Source: Planctomycetota bacterium
GTDB taxonomy: Bacteria > Planctomycetota > GCA-002687715 > DRQF01
Assembly: GCA_020639295.1 (NCBI GenBank)
Contig: JACKGY010000004.1
Location: 629,935-693,934, forward strand
Length of the DNA: 64,000 nucleotides
Reading direction: 5' to 3'
Below, piece by piece: positions 45,455 through 56,833 of the stretch. Position numbers and translations under genes: made by a program. Every line of letters begins with the position of its first letter. Within the stretch, counting starts at the first letter, position 1. The notes below the pieces were generated by a model. That model worked only from the letters and a program-made list of their open reading frames with translations, did no database searches and was not told where the DNA came from.

Positions 45455-47223
45455 CCATTCGATTTTCAGGCCTGCCAACGTCCCTTGCCTTCGTTCTCCT
45501 GGCGGTCGTCGCCGCGGCGCCGGGCCTGCGAGCGCAGCAGGACGGTCCGGTCTTCGTGCCGGTGGCCGAGCACGAGGGCGTGCTCAAGGGCGTAATCGAT
45601 CGCCATGACGGCAAACCGGACTGGATCGCGGTGCTCAAGACCGACGAGGCGGCCTATCTCATCGTCGGGCCCACCGACACCTACCAGGAGATGAAGCGCT
45701 TCGCCGGCAAGAAGGTCGTCGTGAAGGGGGGCGTCGCCACCTACATGCGGATGTCCGATGGCGAGGTGATCAAGCTGGAGGGGCGGGTCGGCAACATCCG
45801 CTACCAGGGCAACCTCGAGATCGCGAGCGTCGACGAGATCCGTCTCGCCGGCGAGCGGAACGGTCCGGAGTCGGCCCTGGTCTGTCGGATCAGGACCAAG
45901 CGTTTCCTCGGCAAACGCTGGCAGGGCGCCCTGGTGGTGGTGGAGGTGACCAACAAGGGCAAGGTCGCGCTCGAACCGGCGGCCTTCACCGTCTCGGTGA
46001 CGCCGAACCCGCAGCGGCTGGACGCCTCGGCGCGCCTCATCCGGCGGGTGACCGCGCCCCAGGCCGGCAACCTCGGTCGACCGGTCGCGCCGGGAAAGAA
46101 GATGGACTACTGGTTCATGGTCGCCTGTGAGTCCGCCGGCGACCGGCTGGCGGTCGAGGTGGCCGAGTCCTTCGAACCGGCTCCGGGTGAGTCGGTGCGT
46201 CCCGAGATCGAGATCGGCCCCTTCGAGGACGGCCGCTTCGAGGAACTCGGCACCGAGCACCCGGCGACGTCGGTGCGGCTGGTCAACCACGATGACCGCG
46301 ACCTCGATCTGGTGTTCCTGGCCAGCTTCCGTCGGCCGACCGAGGCGGTGGTGGCGCTCCAGGTCAGGCTGGCCGCCGGCGAGACCAGGAAGCTCTCGAT
46401 CACCCACCTGCCGGTGCACGGTCTGGGCGAGAGGGCCTGGCAGTGGCCGGGCGCGGCGGTCGACAAGCTCGAACTGGTCGACTGGTGCGGCCACGCCCGG
46501 ACGGTGGACACCGGGGCGGCGACGCCGGCGGCGGTGGACCCGCGCGCGGCGCCGACCGGTGCCGGCGCCGCGGCGCTGGCGACGGCATGGTCCCGGGGCT
46601 ACGCCTATCCCGGCCGATCGGGAACGCTCCGTGGCCGCTTCGAGTTCGGCACCAGGAAAGACGGCGACGACCTCTGGGAGGGTTTCGAGAAGCTGAGCGG
46701 TCGGTTCGAGATCGAGGGCTTTCGGGGCCTGATGAACGCCGGGTCGGGTTTCGGCAAGGCGCGCGTCGAGTTCGACCAGGCGGTCACCGAGGCACAGCAC
46801 GGACAGTTCGAGTCGGCCATCTTTGATCGCTTCGCGATGTGGGCCGGCCGTGACTTCGCCGGCCGCGGTTCCTTCGCCGACCGCTTCGCCGGCTCCCGCA
46901 TCGAGGAGAAGCCCGGCCGGAAGGGCGTGTTCGTCGTCGAGGGTTCGACGATCCGGGAGGTGGCGGTCGAGGACGGCCGTGTCGTCGCCATGCTGATCGA
47001 GGGCTGGCCGCTGCGGCGCTTCGGCTGGTCGACCTCCGGTAACGAGGGACAGGTCCTCCGGATAACCACCGGCCAGGAGGTGCTCTCCGGGCGCTATGCC
47101 GCGGTTCCCGGCGTCGTCGGGCTGATGCTGCCGGTGTCGATGCGCTTCGAGCGTGTCTTCGGCCCGGACTGGGGCCCGGAGACCCTGGAACTCGGCGAGC
47201 TGTCCTTCAGCGCCGATCCCTGA
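45451..47223 (+). CDS. Exported protein of unknown function, coupled to the sigma fusion
   Basis: A 590-residue protein whose ATG overlaps the stop of the sigma gene, so the two are expressed together. The signal peptide is residues 1-28 (SLAFVLLAVVAAAPGLRA). A beta-rich domain with VAEHEGVLKGVIDRHDGKPDWIAVLKT and KKVVVKGGVATYM (about 35-110) resembles an OB- or SH3-like barrel. VVVEVTNKGKVALEPAAFTVSV suggests an immunoglobulin-like domain at 165-260. The rest is not recognised. Possibly the outer-membrane or periplasmic partner of the sigma fusion. Confidence 0.82.
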   Translation: MTIRFSGLPTSLAFVLLAVVAAAPGLRAQQDGPVFVPVAEHEGVLKGVIDRHDGKPDWIAVLKTDEAAYLIVGPTDTYQEMKRFAGKKVVVKGGVATYMRMSDGEVIKLEGRVGNIRYQGNLEIASVDEIRLAGERNGPESALVCRIRTKRFLGKRWQGALVVVEVTNKGKVALEPAAFTVSVTPNPQRLDASARLIRRVTAPQAGNLGRPVAPGKKMDYWFMVACESAGDRLAVEVAESFEPAPGESVRPEIEIGPFEDGRFEELGTEHPATSVRLVNHDDRDLDLVFLASFRRPTEAVVALQVRLAAGETRKLSITHLPVHGLGERAWQWPGAAVDKLELVDWCGHARTVDTGAATPAAVDPRAAPTGAGAAALATAWSRGYAYPGRSGTLRGRFEFGTRKDGDDLWEGFEKLSGRFEIEGFRGLMNAGSGFGKARVEFDQAVTEAQHGQFESAIFDRFAMWAGRDFAGRGSFADRFAGSRIEEKPGRKGVFVVEGSTIREVAVEDGRVVAMLIEGWPLRRFGWSTSGNEGQVLRITTGQEVLSGRYAAVPGVVGLMLPVSMRFERVFGPDWGPETLELGELSFSADP

Positions 47224-47261
47224 CCGGAGCGCCGCGCGTCCCGAAGGTCGATCGCGTTCCC

Positions 47262-47440
47262 AACCTTGCCGGCCGGCGGCCGGCGAGCCTGCCGGCTTGG
47301 CAGCCGGCGCTCCGGGGCGCCAGCCGCTGGCTGGCCTAGTGTTCCTCGCCCGGAGCCTTCGAGCTTCGGATGCGCAGCCGGCGCCGCGCGGTCCGACTCG
47401 GAGCGCCAGCCGCTGGCTGGCCAGATTTCCCTGCCTCGTG
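47262..47440. repeat. GC-rich hairpin repeats (dispersed family, array 3)
   Basis: CGCCAGCCGCTGGCTGG occurs at 47317-47335 followed by CCTAGT, and again around 47403-47421. GATGCGCAGCCGGCGCCGCG lies near 47369 and a CCGGC palindrome near 47270. The array lies between two convergent genes, in the same kind of position as arrays 1 and 2. Confidence 0.75.
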
Positions 47441-47500
47441 CGCGGGCTCGCGCCCGGACGACTCGAAGATCGGCGGCGTCGTTCTCGCTCCCCTCGTGGA

Positions 47501-48109
47501 TCAGAGGGAGACCACCTTGCAGTCGGGATTCGTCATGTAGATGGGCGAACCGTTGGCCGGCACGATCGCGGACTGTCCGTAGAGGGTCACGCCCACGAGC
47601 CAGGGAATGTTGGGCAGCGTGCCGCTGACGTCGAACTCGCCGTTGCCGTCGGTCAGACCCTGGCCGAGGAGGACGCTCGAGGGGATGTCGAGCAGGTAGT
47701 AGAGGTTCGAGCCGACCGGCACGAAGCCGGTGCCGAAGGAGTAGAAGGTGTAGGCCAGATCACCCGGGGCCGTCATCGCGGTGAAGGAGATGTTGTGGCC
47801 GATCGAGCCGTTGCCGCCGATCGCGAAGGTCTCGGTGACGACGCTGAGATTGGTGATGTCGATGGCCGCCGCGCTCGTCGAGCCGTTCCACAGCCCGTCG
47901 ATCTCGACCTGGGTCCCGATGTAGAGGTTCAGGTCGTAGGCCGAGCTGGTCACCTTCGTGTAGTTGCAGTCGATGACGAACTGGTAGCCCGGGCAGTAGT
48001 AGCAGACGTTCTCGGCATCCTCGATCTTGCCGCGCAGATGCACGCTCTGGGCGAAGGCGGCGGAGGACATGACGAGGAGGATGGCGACGTTCAGGATCTT
48101 GCGGAGCAT
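47501..48109 (-). CDS. Secreted protein with shared C-terminal module
   Basis: A 202-residue protein with signal peptide MLRKILNVAILLVMSSAAFAQ. The N-terminal half has several cysteines (NVCYYCPGYQFVIDCNYT) and an OB-like strand (VHLRGKIEDA, VEIDGLWNGS). The second half carries the shared planctomycete tail: YYLLDIPSSVLLGQGLTDGNGEFDVSGTLP, GVTLYGQSA and SPIYMTNPDC. Probably secreted; function unknown. Confidence 0.8.
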   Translation of the reverse strand: MLRKILNVAILLVMSSAAFAQSVHLRGKIEDAENVCYYCPGYQFVIDCNYTKVTSSAYDLNLYIGTQVEIDGLWNGSTSAAAIDITNLSVVTETFAIGGNGSIGHNISFTAMTAPGDLAYTFYSFGTGFVPVGSNLYYLLDIPSSVLLGQGLTDGNGEFDVSGTLPNIPWLVGVTLYGQSAIVPANGSPIYMTNPDCKVVSL

Positions 48110-48471
48110 GGTTCGGTTCCCTGGGTTGGCGTGGTCCGACCGCGCGCATCACGCGGCTCGTGTCCCCTGATTCACAAGTCGCGGACCGGTCGCGGTTCGA
48201 CTGTGCAAGTCGTGGGTTCGGAGACACTTGCGTCCTGGAGCCAGCGGCGGCGCGGGGCAACGCGACCGCCCAGATGTCCGGAATTCGGGCAGGATGCCGG
48301 GACGCGGCGCCGCGAAGTACCCTTCGCCACGCGCGGTCGCCTAGTCTCCGGGATGATCAAGGTCCGTAGGGCAAGGCCCGGAAGCGGGCCCGCGGTGGGG
48401 CGAAGGCAAGGACCTCGCCCTGAACGGTCTTCATGCTGGCCGGCCAGCGGGACCTGCACTAACCTCTGCCC
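48110..48471. other. Divergent intergenic region without a convincing gene
   Basis: These 362 bp separate the secreted protein gene and the TPR-kinase gene. The open frames here are random in composition. Both promoters must lie in it. Confidence 0.45.
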
Positions 48472-51400
48472 ATGAACGAAGCGAGCGCAGCCGACGGCCG
48501 GAACCGGATCGGCCCCTACGAGATCGTGAAGGAGCTCGGCCGAGGCGGCCAGGGCGTCGTCCAGCTGGTGCGCGACACCCGGCTCGATCGACTCGCCGCC
48601 CTCAAGCTCATGCTCGGCTGGGCGGGTGCGGGGGAGAGCGCCATCGAGCGCTTCCGTCGCGAGGCTCGGGTCTGCTCCGGCCTGGACGATCCGGGCATCT
48701 GCGCCATCTACGACATGGGCCTGCACGAGGGCGCGCCCTGGATCGTCATGCGCTACGTCCCCGGGCGGACGCTGCAGGAACTCATCCGCCGGCCGGAGAA
48801 CGAGGCCGCCAGCGAGGAGACGATGTTCGTCGACTTCTCCCAGGCCTCGGTCTCCGCGGCTCCCGCGGACCAGGAGACGACCGGCGACACGACCTGGGGC
48901 GGGAGCGCATCCGATCGGAGCACGACCGGGGTCTCGAAGGCCGAAGTCCACGATCTCGTCGCCGTGGTCGAGAAGGTGGCGCGGAGCCTCCAGGTCGCGC
49001 ACGAGGCGGGCATCACCCACCGCGACATCAAGCCCGGCAACATCATGGTGACCGAGTCGGGACAGCCGGTCATCCTCGACTTCGGTCTCGCCAGCGTCGA
49101 GGAAGCGGACGGCCCGGGCCTCACCCAGACCGGCGACCAGATGGGCACGCCGGCCTACATGGCGCCGGAACAGATCAAGGGCGAACGCCGCCGGATCGGC
49201 CCGCGCACCGACGTCTACGCGCTGGGCGTCACCCTGTTCGAGTGCGTCACCCGGAGACGGCCCTTCGAAGCCGCGACCCGGCAGGGACTCTATCGCTCGA
49301 TCATCGACGACCCGGCGCCCTCCGCGCGCACGTTCAGACCGGAACTGCCGCGCGACCTCGAGGTGATCATCGCCTGCGCGCTCGAGAAGGAGCCGGATCG
49401 CCGCTACCAGTCGGCCGTGGCCTTCGCCGACGACCTGCGCCGCTTCCGCCATCATGAGCCGATCGCGGCACGCCGGATCGGTCCGATCGGCCGGCTCACG
49501 CGCTGGAGTCGGCGCCATCCGGCTCGCGCGGTCCTGCTCCTGGTCGCCCTGCTCGGCCTGCCGATCCTCACCGGTCTTCTGGTGAACGTCGTCGCCAACC
49601 GCGAGAAGGTCGAGCGCCAGCAACGACTCGAGCTGGAGGAGCGCGTCGAGGGCCTCCTCGCCGCGGGCTATGCCGACATCTTCCACGGCGACCGGCCGAC
49701 CTCGATCCGCCGCTTCGAGGAGGCCTGCGATCTGATCCCGGAGTGGGGCGAGGGTTTCGCTGGCCTGGCGATCGTCGAGGCGGTGGAGCAGGACTACGAG
49801 GCGGCAGCGGCGGCGCTCGACCGCTCGCCGATCGCGCACCCGGGCTTCGATGCGATCCGCATCCAGCTGCTCCTCCGCCAGGGGCGGACGGAGGAAGCCG
49901 AGGCCTTGCGTGCCGACACCCCCGAACCCGGCGAGGCGATCGACTTCTTCCTGCGTGGCCAGCTCGCGCTGGTCGAGGGCCATCGTCACGGCAACTACGA
50001 CGACGAGGCCCAGAAGGCCTATCGCGAGGCCCTGAACTCCTTCGAGGCCGCCGTGATGCTCCTGCCCCGCGCCCGGCGGGAATACCACGCGGCCGTGGCC
50101 CACGCGCGCGGTCACGTCTCCAATCTCGATGGCGCGCCGCCGATCGGGGTCGCGCTGGCGCGGCTCTGGCCGAAGGACGCCGAGAGCCTGCGTTGGGCGG
50201 CCTTCGCCCTGCACGAGGCCGACCCCGCGACCGCGCTGGTGATGATCGACCGTGCGCTCGCGCGCGTGCCGGAGGATCGGCTCGCCAGGCAGACCCGGGC
50301 CGGGCTCCTGCGCGCGCTCGGCCGGCGCGAGGAGGCGATCGCCGCCTATCGTGACCTGGCCAGCGACGACGGCGAGATCAGCCAGACCTGCCAGTTGATG
50401 ATCGGCGACACGCTCCTGGAACTCGGCCGCAACGAGGAAGCGGTCGTGGCCCTCGAGAAGGCCACCTCGATGGCACCCTCCTCCCGCGTCGCCCAGGGCA
50501 GCCTCGGTCGGGCCCTGTTGATGGCCGGGCGGCCGGTCGATGCCGAGGCCGTCCTCGAGAAGGCGCTCGCCCTGCCGGTGAACGACGACGCGGTCACCGC
50601 GGACGGCTCGAACATGCAGGTCTTCCTCGGCACGGCCCTGTTGCAGCAGGGACGGATCGACGAGGCCTGGGACGCCTTCGGGGCGGCGCTGGCGGCGCAG
50701 CCCGGTCATCAGGTGGCCCACTACTATCGTGGGATCATCCTGCAGGGACGCGGCGACGAGGTCGGGGCCGAGACGGCGCTGCGGGCCTCCATCGCCGGCG
50801 CCGAGCCCGGGAAGGCGCCGATGATCGAATCCTATCTCGCGCTCGCCGCGATGCTGATCAACGGCGATCACACCGAGGCGGGCCGTGATCTTCTGCTGCG
50901 CGCGATCGCCGACTACCCCGAAAACGCGGTGGCCCAGGAGTTCCTGGGCAACGCCTGGCGGAAGCTGAACCAGCCGGCGAAGGCCGAGCCCTGCTACGAG
51001 CGCGCGATCCAGCTCGACCCGACGCGCGACGGCGCGCTGTTCAACGTCGGGATGATCTACCTCCAGACCGGTCGCGACGAGCTCGGTCTCGAACGACTCA
51101 CGAGCTGCTGGGAACTCGCGCGGCCGGGCGGAGGTGCGGCGCCTCCGTTCCGACCTCTGCTCATCCAGGCCGCCCTCGGTTGCGCGGCGAAGCTCCGCAA
51201 GGCCGATCGCGGCGACGAGGCGGTCGCGATCCTCGATCGGACGGCGACCCTGGTCGCCGACTCCACGACCCTCTGGTCGGCGCTGGGCGACCTCCATACC
51301 CGGCTCGGACGGCAGCACGAGGCGGCCGAGGCCTGGCGCCGCGCGGTCGAGCTGAAGGAAGACCCGCGGCTCCTCGACGGTCTCTCCCGGGCCCTGATCG

Positions 51401-51531
51401 CCCCCGGCGACCGGGAGGAGGCGATCCGGGTCATGCGCCGCCTGCTCGAGATCCTCGATGGCCACGACCAGGGGCGGATCAAGGTGGCCGAGGTCGAGGA
51501 ACGCCTCGCCGAGGCGACCGGTTCCAATTGA
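48472..51531 (+). CDS. Ser/Thr protein kinase with TPR region
   Basis: A 1019-residue protein. The kinase domain covers about 12-310: LGRGGQGVVQL, K45 in LAALKLML, HRDIKPGN, DFGLAS and GTPAYMAPEQ. A Thr/Ser-rich insert (ETMFVDFSQASVSAAPADQ) at about 115-150 could be autophosphorylated. A membrane span, AVLLLVALLGLPILTGLLVNVV, is near 345-368. The remainder is helical, with tetratricopeptide repeats such as SRVAQGSLGRALLMAGRPVDAE, EFLGNAWRKLNQPAKAEPCYERAIQLDP and LWSALGDLHTRLGRQHEAAEAWRRAVEL. The TPR region should lie outside the membrane and bind a protein partner. Confidence 0.92.
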   Translation: MNEASAADGRNRIGPYEIVKELGRGGQGVVQLVRDTRLDRLAALKLMLGWAGAGESAIERFRREARVCSGLDDPGICAIYDMGLHEGAPWIVMRYVPGRTLQELIRRPENEAASEETMFVDFSQASVSAAPADQETTGDTTWGGSASDRSTTGVSKAEVHDLVAVVEKVARSLQVAHEAGITHRDIKPGNIMVTESGQPVILDFGLASVEEADGPGLTQTGDQMGTPAYMAPEQIKGERRRIGPRTDVYALGVTLFECVTRRRPFEAATRQGLYRSIIDDPAPSARTFRPELPRDLEVIIACALEKEPDRRYQSAVAFADDLRRFRHHEPIAARRIGPIGRLTRWSRRHPARAVLLLVALLGLPILTGLLVNVVANREKVERQQRLELEERVEGLLAAGYADIFHGDRPTSIRRFEEACDLIPEWGEGFAGLAIVEAVEQDYEAAAAALDRSPIAHPGFDAIRIQLLLRQGRTEEAEALRADTPEPGEAIDFFLRGQLALVEGHRHGNYDDEAQKAYREALNSFEAAVMLLPRARREYHAAVAHARGHVSNLDGAPPIGVALARLWPKDAESLRWAAFALHEADPATALVMIDRALARVPEDRLARQTRAGLLRALGRREEAIAAYRDLASDDGEISQTCQLMIGDTLLELGRNEEAVVALEKATSMAPSSRVAQGSLGRALLMAGRPVDAEAVLEKALALPVNDDAVTADGSNMQVFLGTALLQQGRIDEAWDAFGAALAAQPGHQVAHYYRGIILQGRGDEVGAETALRASIAGAEPGKAPMIESYLALAAMLINGDHTEAGRDLLLRAIADYPENAVAQEFLGNAWRKLNQPAKAEPCYERAIQLDPTRDGALFNVGMIYLQTGRDELGLERLTSCWELARPGGGAAPPFRPLLIQAALGCAAKLRKADRGDEAVAILDRTATLVADSTTLWSALGDLHTRLGRQHEAAEAWRRAVELKEDPRLLDGLSRALIAPGDREEAIRVMRRLLEILDGHDQGRIKVAEVEERLAEATGSN

Positions 51532-51860
51532 ACAGGTCTCCGCGGGTTCTCCCGCGCCGCGGGCCGCCGGGCCCCGATCGCCCTCGACGCCGCGGCGACG
51601 CGGCTCGCCGCCGGGTCGGCTTTCGATTCCCGACGAATCATCGGGCGCTCGGCCCGAATCGGGCCGGTTGCATCGGGGGAGTCGTGGCTGCGCGACACGG
51701 CTCGGCCGTCGACCCGAGGTGGAACGACCAGGAGATTCGGTCGGGCGGGGCGCCGAGGCGGGGCCGCGCTCGCCCCGTCGGAGTTCACGATCGTTCCCGG
51801 GCATGGCAGGATCGGGCTCGACCATGCCGGTCGTCGGGTCGATGGGAGGAGAGCATCGAG
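51532..51860. other. Intergenic region without a convincing gene
   Basis: A 329-bp gap between two kinase genes on the same strand. Frames are open in several phases but show random composition. Just before the next ATG there is a strong GGAGGAGAG ribosome site. Confidence 0.45.
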
Positions 51861-53789
<1,929 letters not shown>

Positions 53790-54003
53790 CTACCTCGACC
53801 CTGAGTTCGCGTGGGCAAGGAGGGCAGGTGGTCGCGCCTGAATCGGGGACCGGGCGCGGCATCTGGTTTCGACCCGCCAGTGCCCGGTCGGTCTCGGGGC
53901 GTGGGAATTCGTTTCCCGGGGCCCGGTCGGGGATGGTAGCGTTCCGCCCTCGACGGCGAGGTCGGGCGAGCGCCCGTGCCGCCATCCCCGGTAGGAGCTC
54001 GCC

Positions 54004-56340
54004 ATGAGCCGCCCCGAAGCCAATCGACTCGTCTCCAACTCGGCCTCCATCCTCGTCGTGGTCCTGTCCGCGGCCTTCGCGGTGGCGGCGCCGGCGCAGC
54101 GCTCCGGCTCCCAGACCTTGCCCTCGGGTTTCACCAACACCCTGGGAACAAGCGGCCTGGCGGACCCCTTCAACGGCGGTTCCGATCAGCTCTGGCAGTA
54201 CCAGTACGACTCGACGGAGTTCGTCGAGCAGGGACCAATGATGATCAACGAGCTCTACTTCCGCTCGCCCATCACCGGCGACGACGTGGGTGCCTTCGAC
54301 TTCGCCGACGTCGAGGTCGTGCTCGCCGAGGCCGCGACCGATCTTGCCGCGACCAGCGCGACCTTCGCCGCCAACATCCATCGCGGAGTCGTCGTGCGGG
54401 CTGGCCCCTACCAGCCCAGCTCGGACACGAGCTCCGCCGTCGGCGGCGGCCCGGCCTTCATCCCCTTGCGCCTGCAGAAGGGCTTTCTCTACGACCCGAG
54501 CCTGGGCCGGGACCTGGTGGTCCAGATCCGGGTCTGCGGGGTGAACGTGCCCTTCGGGCTCTTCGGCGGCATCGATCACGTCACCACCACTGTGGGACGA
54601 CGCTCCGGCAACACGACCAGCTGCACGGCCACCACCCGCAACGTCGGTCCGTCGCTTCAGATGCCGATCATCTTGATCGACTACACGCCGCTGCTCGAAC
54701 AGGCCCTGCCGGCTAGCGAGCTGGCGGCGAACTCGAACTCGTCGTCGTCGTTGCCGGTGAACACCACCGCCGATCAGACCTGGCAATGGCATTACGACAG
54801 CGCGCAGTTCCTCGCCAGCGGGCCGATCACGATCACCGAGATCTCGGTCCGCGCCGACAGCTCTTCCGCGACGGTCGCCGCCTTCGACTTCAGCTCCTTC
54901 GAGGTCCGGGTCGGCCGAGCCGCGACCGACTACGGCGTTGGCGGACACCTGCCCACATTCGCCAGCAACTTCGTCGACAGCAAGGTCGTGCGTAGCGGCC
55001 GCTGGTCGGCGACCGCGACCCTGCCGAGCTTCGGCGCCTCCTCGACCTGGATCTCCTTCCAGCTCAAGGACAGCTACGTCTACGACCCGAGCCTGGGCGA
55101 CGACTTCATCATCGAGATCCGCAGCTGCGCGCCGACGGTCCCCTGGGCTGCCGCCATCGACGCCCGGGCGGGCGCGCCCGGGACGAACGGCGGCAATCGC
55201 TATGGCCACAACACCGACTGCACGGCGACGGTGCAGAACTTCAACAACAACGAGTTCGTCCCGGTGGTGAAGATCTCCTACGTGGAGAACACGGTGACGA
55301 CGCTTCCCTACGCCGAGGATTTCGACCGCTACGGCGCCCAGCACCGCGGTAGGAAGCTGCCGCCGGGATGGAGCGGCGACGTCGGCAACACGGCCGGCTG
55401 GCGTTCGCATCACTCCGGCAGCGGCGCGGGCACCGCGCCGGGCGACCGCAACACGCGGCGCGTGGGCGCCGGCTTCTACCTGACCACCGACGACGGACTC
55501 TCGGCGGTTCCGGCGGAGATCCTCTACAGCCCCTGGATCGATCTCACCGGCACGGTGGCGCCGGTCGCGAGCTTCTGGGTCTTCAGCGACTCCGCGCTAC
55601 CGAAGAACCTCCTCGACCCGAACCGGCTCACCATCGGCGTGCAGCGCCTGGTCGGCGGGGCCATCCAGGGCACGCTCGCGCCGGTCGAGACCATCCAGCT
55701 GATCGAGCACGGCTGCTGGACCCGATACGCGCTCTTCCTCGGCAACTTCGTCGGCGACGTGGTGCGCCTGCGCTTCGCCGCCGCCACCGACAGCCTGGAT
55801 GGGTCGGCGCACGATCTGGCCATCGACGACTTCTCGGTGTTCGCGTCGGCCCCGGAGGAAGGGGGCCAGGCCCCTCGCCTCGACGTCGCCCTGGACATCA
55901 ACGAATGCGCCAACGTGAACGGTCGCCACGTCGCGAGCCGGAGGCCAGGGCCCTACTACGCCACGGCGAAACCCGCGGGGGCCTTCAACGTGTTCCTGGA
56001 GACCGCCTACCCGGTCGAGCCGCTGGCCTTCTGGGCCGGTCCGCGCAACATCGCGGTGGCCACCTTCGGCCTGGCCGGTCAGATGGATACCGGGACTCCC
56101 GACACCACCGGCGACGGCATTCCCGAGAGCATCTTCATCTTCGGCACGGGTCTGAGCCTCACGCCTTCGTTCAACGACCTCTTCTACTTCACCGACATGA
56201 TGGGCGAGTGGCGCCTGTCCTTGCAGCTTCACCCGCTCCTGCCCCTGGGGACACTGACCGACTTCCAGGCCGTCGTCGCCACCGGCCAGGGAACGCTCCT
56301 GCTCTCCAACTCCGTCAGCCTGGAGATCGTGGACTTCTGA
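54004..56340 (+). CDS. Secreted protein with internal duplication and shared C-terminal module
   Basis: A 778-residue protein with an N-terminal export signal ending VAAPAQ. Residues about 38-230 and 236-425 are two copies of one domain. Both show W.Y.YDS..F...GP..I.E, a central AFDF, FASN/FAAN, an R-rich strand, YDPSLGxD, and a Cys-Thr motif (TSCTATTRN or TDCTATVQN). A jelly-roll domain follows (LPYAEDFDRYG ... GDVVRLRFAAATDSLDGSAHDLAIDDF), then the shared tail (LFYFTDMMGEWRLSLQL ... GTLLLSNSVSLEI). Likely secreted or surface-bound. Confidence 0.85.
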   Translation: MSRPEANRLVSNSASILVVVLSAAFAVAAPAQRSGSQTLPSGFTNTLGTSGLADPFNGGSDQLWQYQYDSTEFVEQGPMMINELYFRSPITGDDVGAFDFADVEVVLAEAATDLAATSATFAANIHRGVVVRAGPYQPSSDTSSAVGGGPAFIPLRLQKGFLYDPSLGRDLVVQIRVCGVNVPFGLFGGIDHVTTTVGRRSGNTTSCTATTRNVGPSLQMPIILIDYTPLLEQALPASELAANSNSSSSLPVNTTADQTWQWHYDSAQFLASGPITITEISVRADSSSATVAAFDFSSFEVRVGRAATDYGVGGHLPTFASNFVDSKVVRSGRWSATATLPSFGASSTWISFQLKDSYVYDPSLGDDFIIEIRSCAPTVPWAAAIDARAGAPGTNGGNRYGHNTDCTATVQNFNNNEFVPVVKISYVENTVTTLPYAEDFDRYGAQHRGRKLPPGWSGDVGNTAGWRSHHSGSGAGTAPGDRNTRRVGAGFYLTTDDGLSAVPAEILYSPWIDLTGTVAPVASFWVFSDSALPKNLLDPNRLTIGVQRLVGGAIQGTLAPVETIQLIEHGCWTRYALFLGNFVGDVVRLRFAAATDSLDGSAHDLAIDDFSVFASAPEEGGQAPRLDVALDINECANVNGRHVASRRPGPYYATAKPAGAFNVFLETAYPVEPLAFWAGPRNIAVATFGLAGQMDTGTPDTTGDGIPESIFIFGTGLSLTPSFNDLFYFTDMMGEWRLSLQLHPLLPLGTLTDFQAVVATGQGTLLLSNSVSLEIVDF

Positions 56341-56440
56341 GCGGGTCCTCCGGATCAGGATGCTCGCCGCAGCCACGCGGGGATGCCCAACCGCCCGAAT
56401 CCGCTGACGCCGATGCGTCGCAGGTTTTCCGTCCTCTCGT

Positions 56441-56833
56441 TCAGGTCGCCTTGCCACAGTCCTTCGAAGCGTCTCCTTCGGGGCAGCAGCCCTCCGTCGT
56501 CCTGAGGCGGATGCCCATCTCGCGATCGCCGGCATATTGGGGCAGGGCGCCGCAGGGCTCGAGGGCCGAGTAGAGGGCCGTCTGGATCGAATCTCGATCC
56601 CGGTGGAGGTCGTAGAAGGCCCAGAGTCCGGAGCGCCGGACCGAGACCAGTCCGGCCCGCTTCAGGATCGCGAGGTTGCGCGAGACGGTCGGCTGCGGGG
56701 CGTCGAGTAGGACGACCAGGTCACCCACGCAGATCTCGCCGTCCTGGAGGACGTTGAGGATGCGGAGGCGCTGCTCGTCCGCCATCGCCTTCAGCCGCAG
56801 GACCGGGTCCACGGTCGTCGTTGCCGCCCTCAT
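56441..56833 (-). CDS. arsR: ArsR/SmtB-family metalloregulatory repressor
   Basis: A 130-residue winged-helix repressor: LKAMADEQRLRILNVLQDGEICVGDLVVLL, QPTVSRNLAILKRAGLVSVRRSGLWAFYDL. C35 occupies the position of the CVC motif of ArsR but the second Cys is Gly. Further cysteines lie in the tail at 116, 117 and 126 (EGCCPEGDASKDC), a C-terminal site as in CgArsR-like sensors. Arsenite binding should release it from DNA. Its start overlaps the acr3 stop by 4 bp, so both lie in one operon with the transporter first. Confidence 0.9.
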   Translation of the reverse strand: MRAATTTVDPVLRLKAMADEQRLRILNVLQDGEICVGDLVVLLDAPQPTVSRNLAILKRAGLVSVRRSGLWAFYDLHRDRDSIQTALYSALEPCGALPQYAGDREMGIRLRTTEGCCPEGDASKDCGKAT

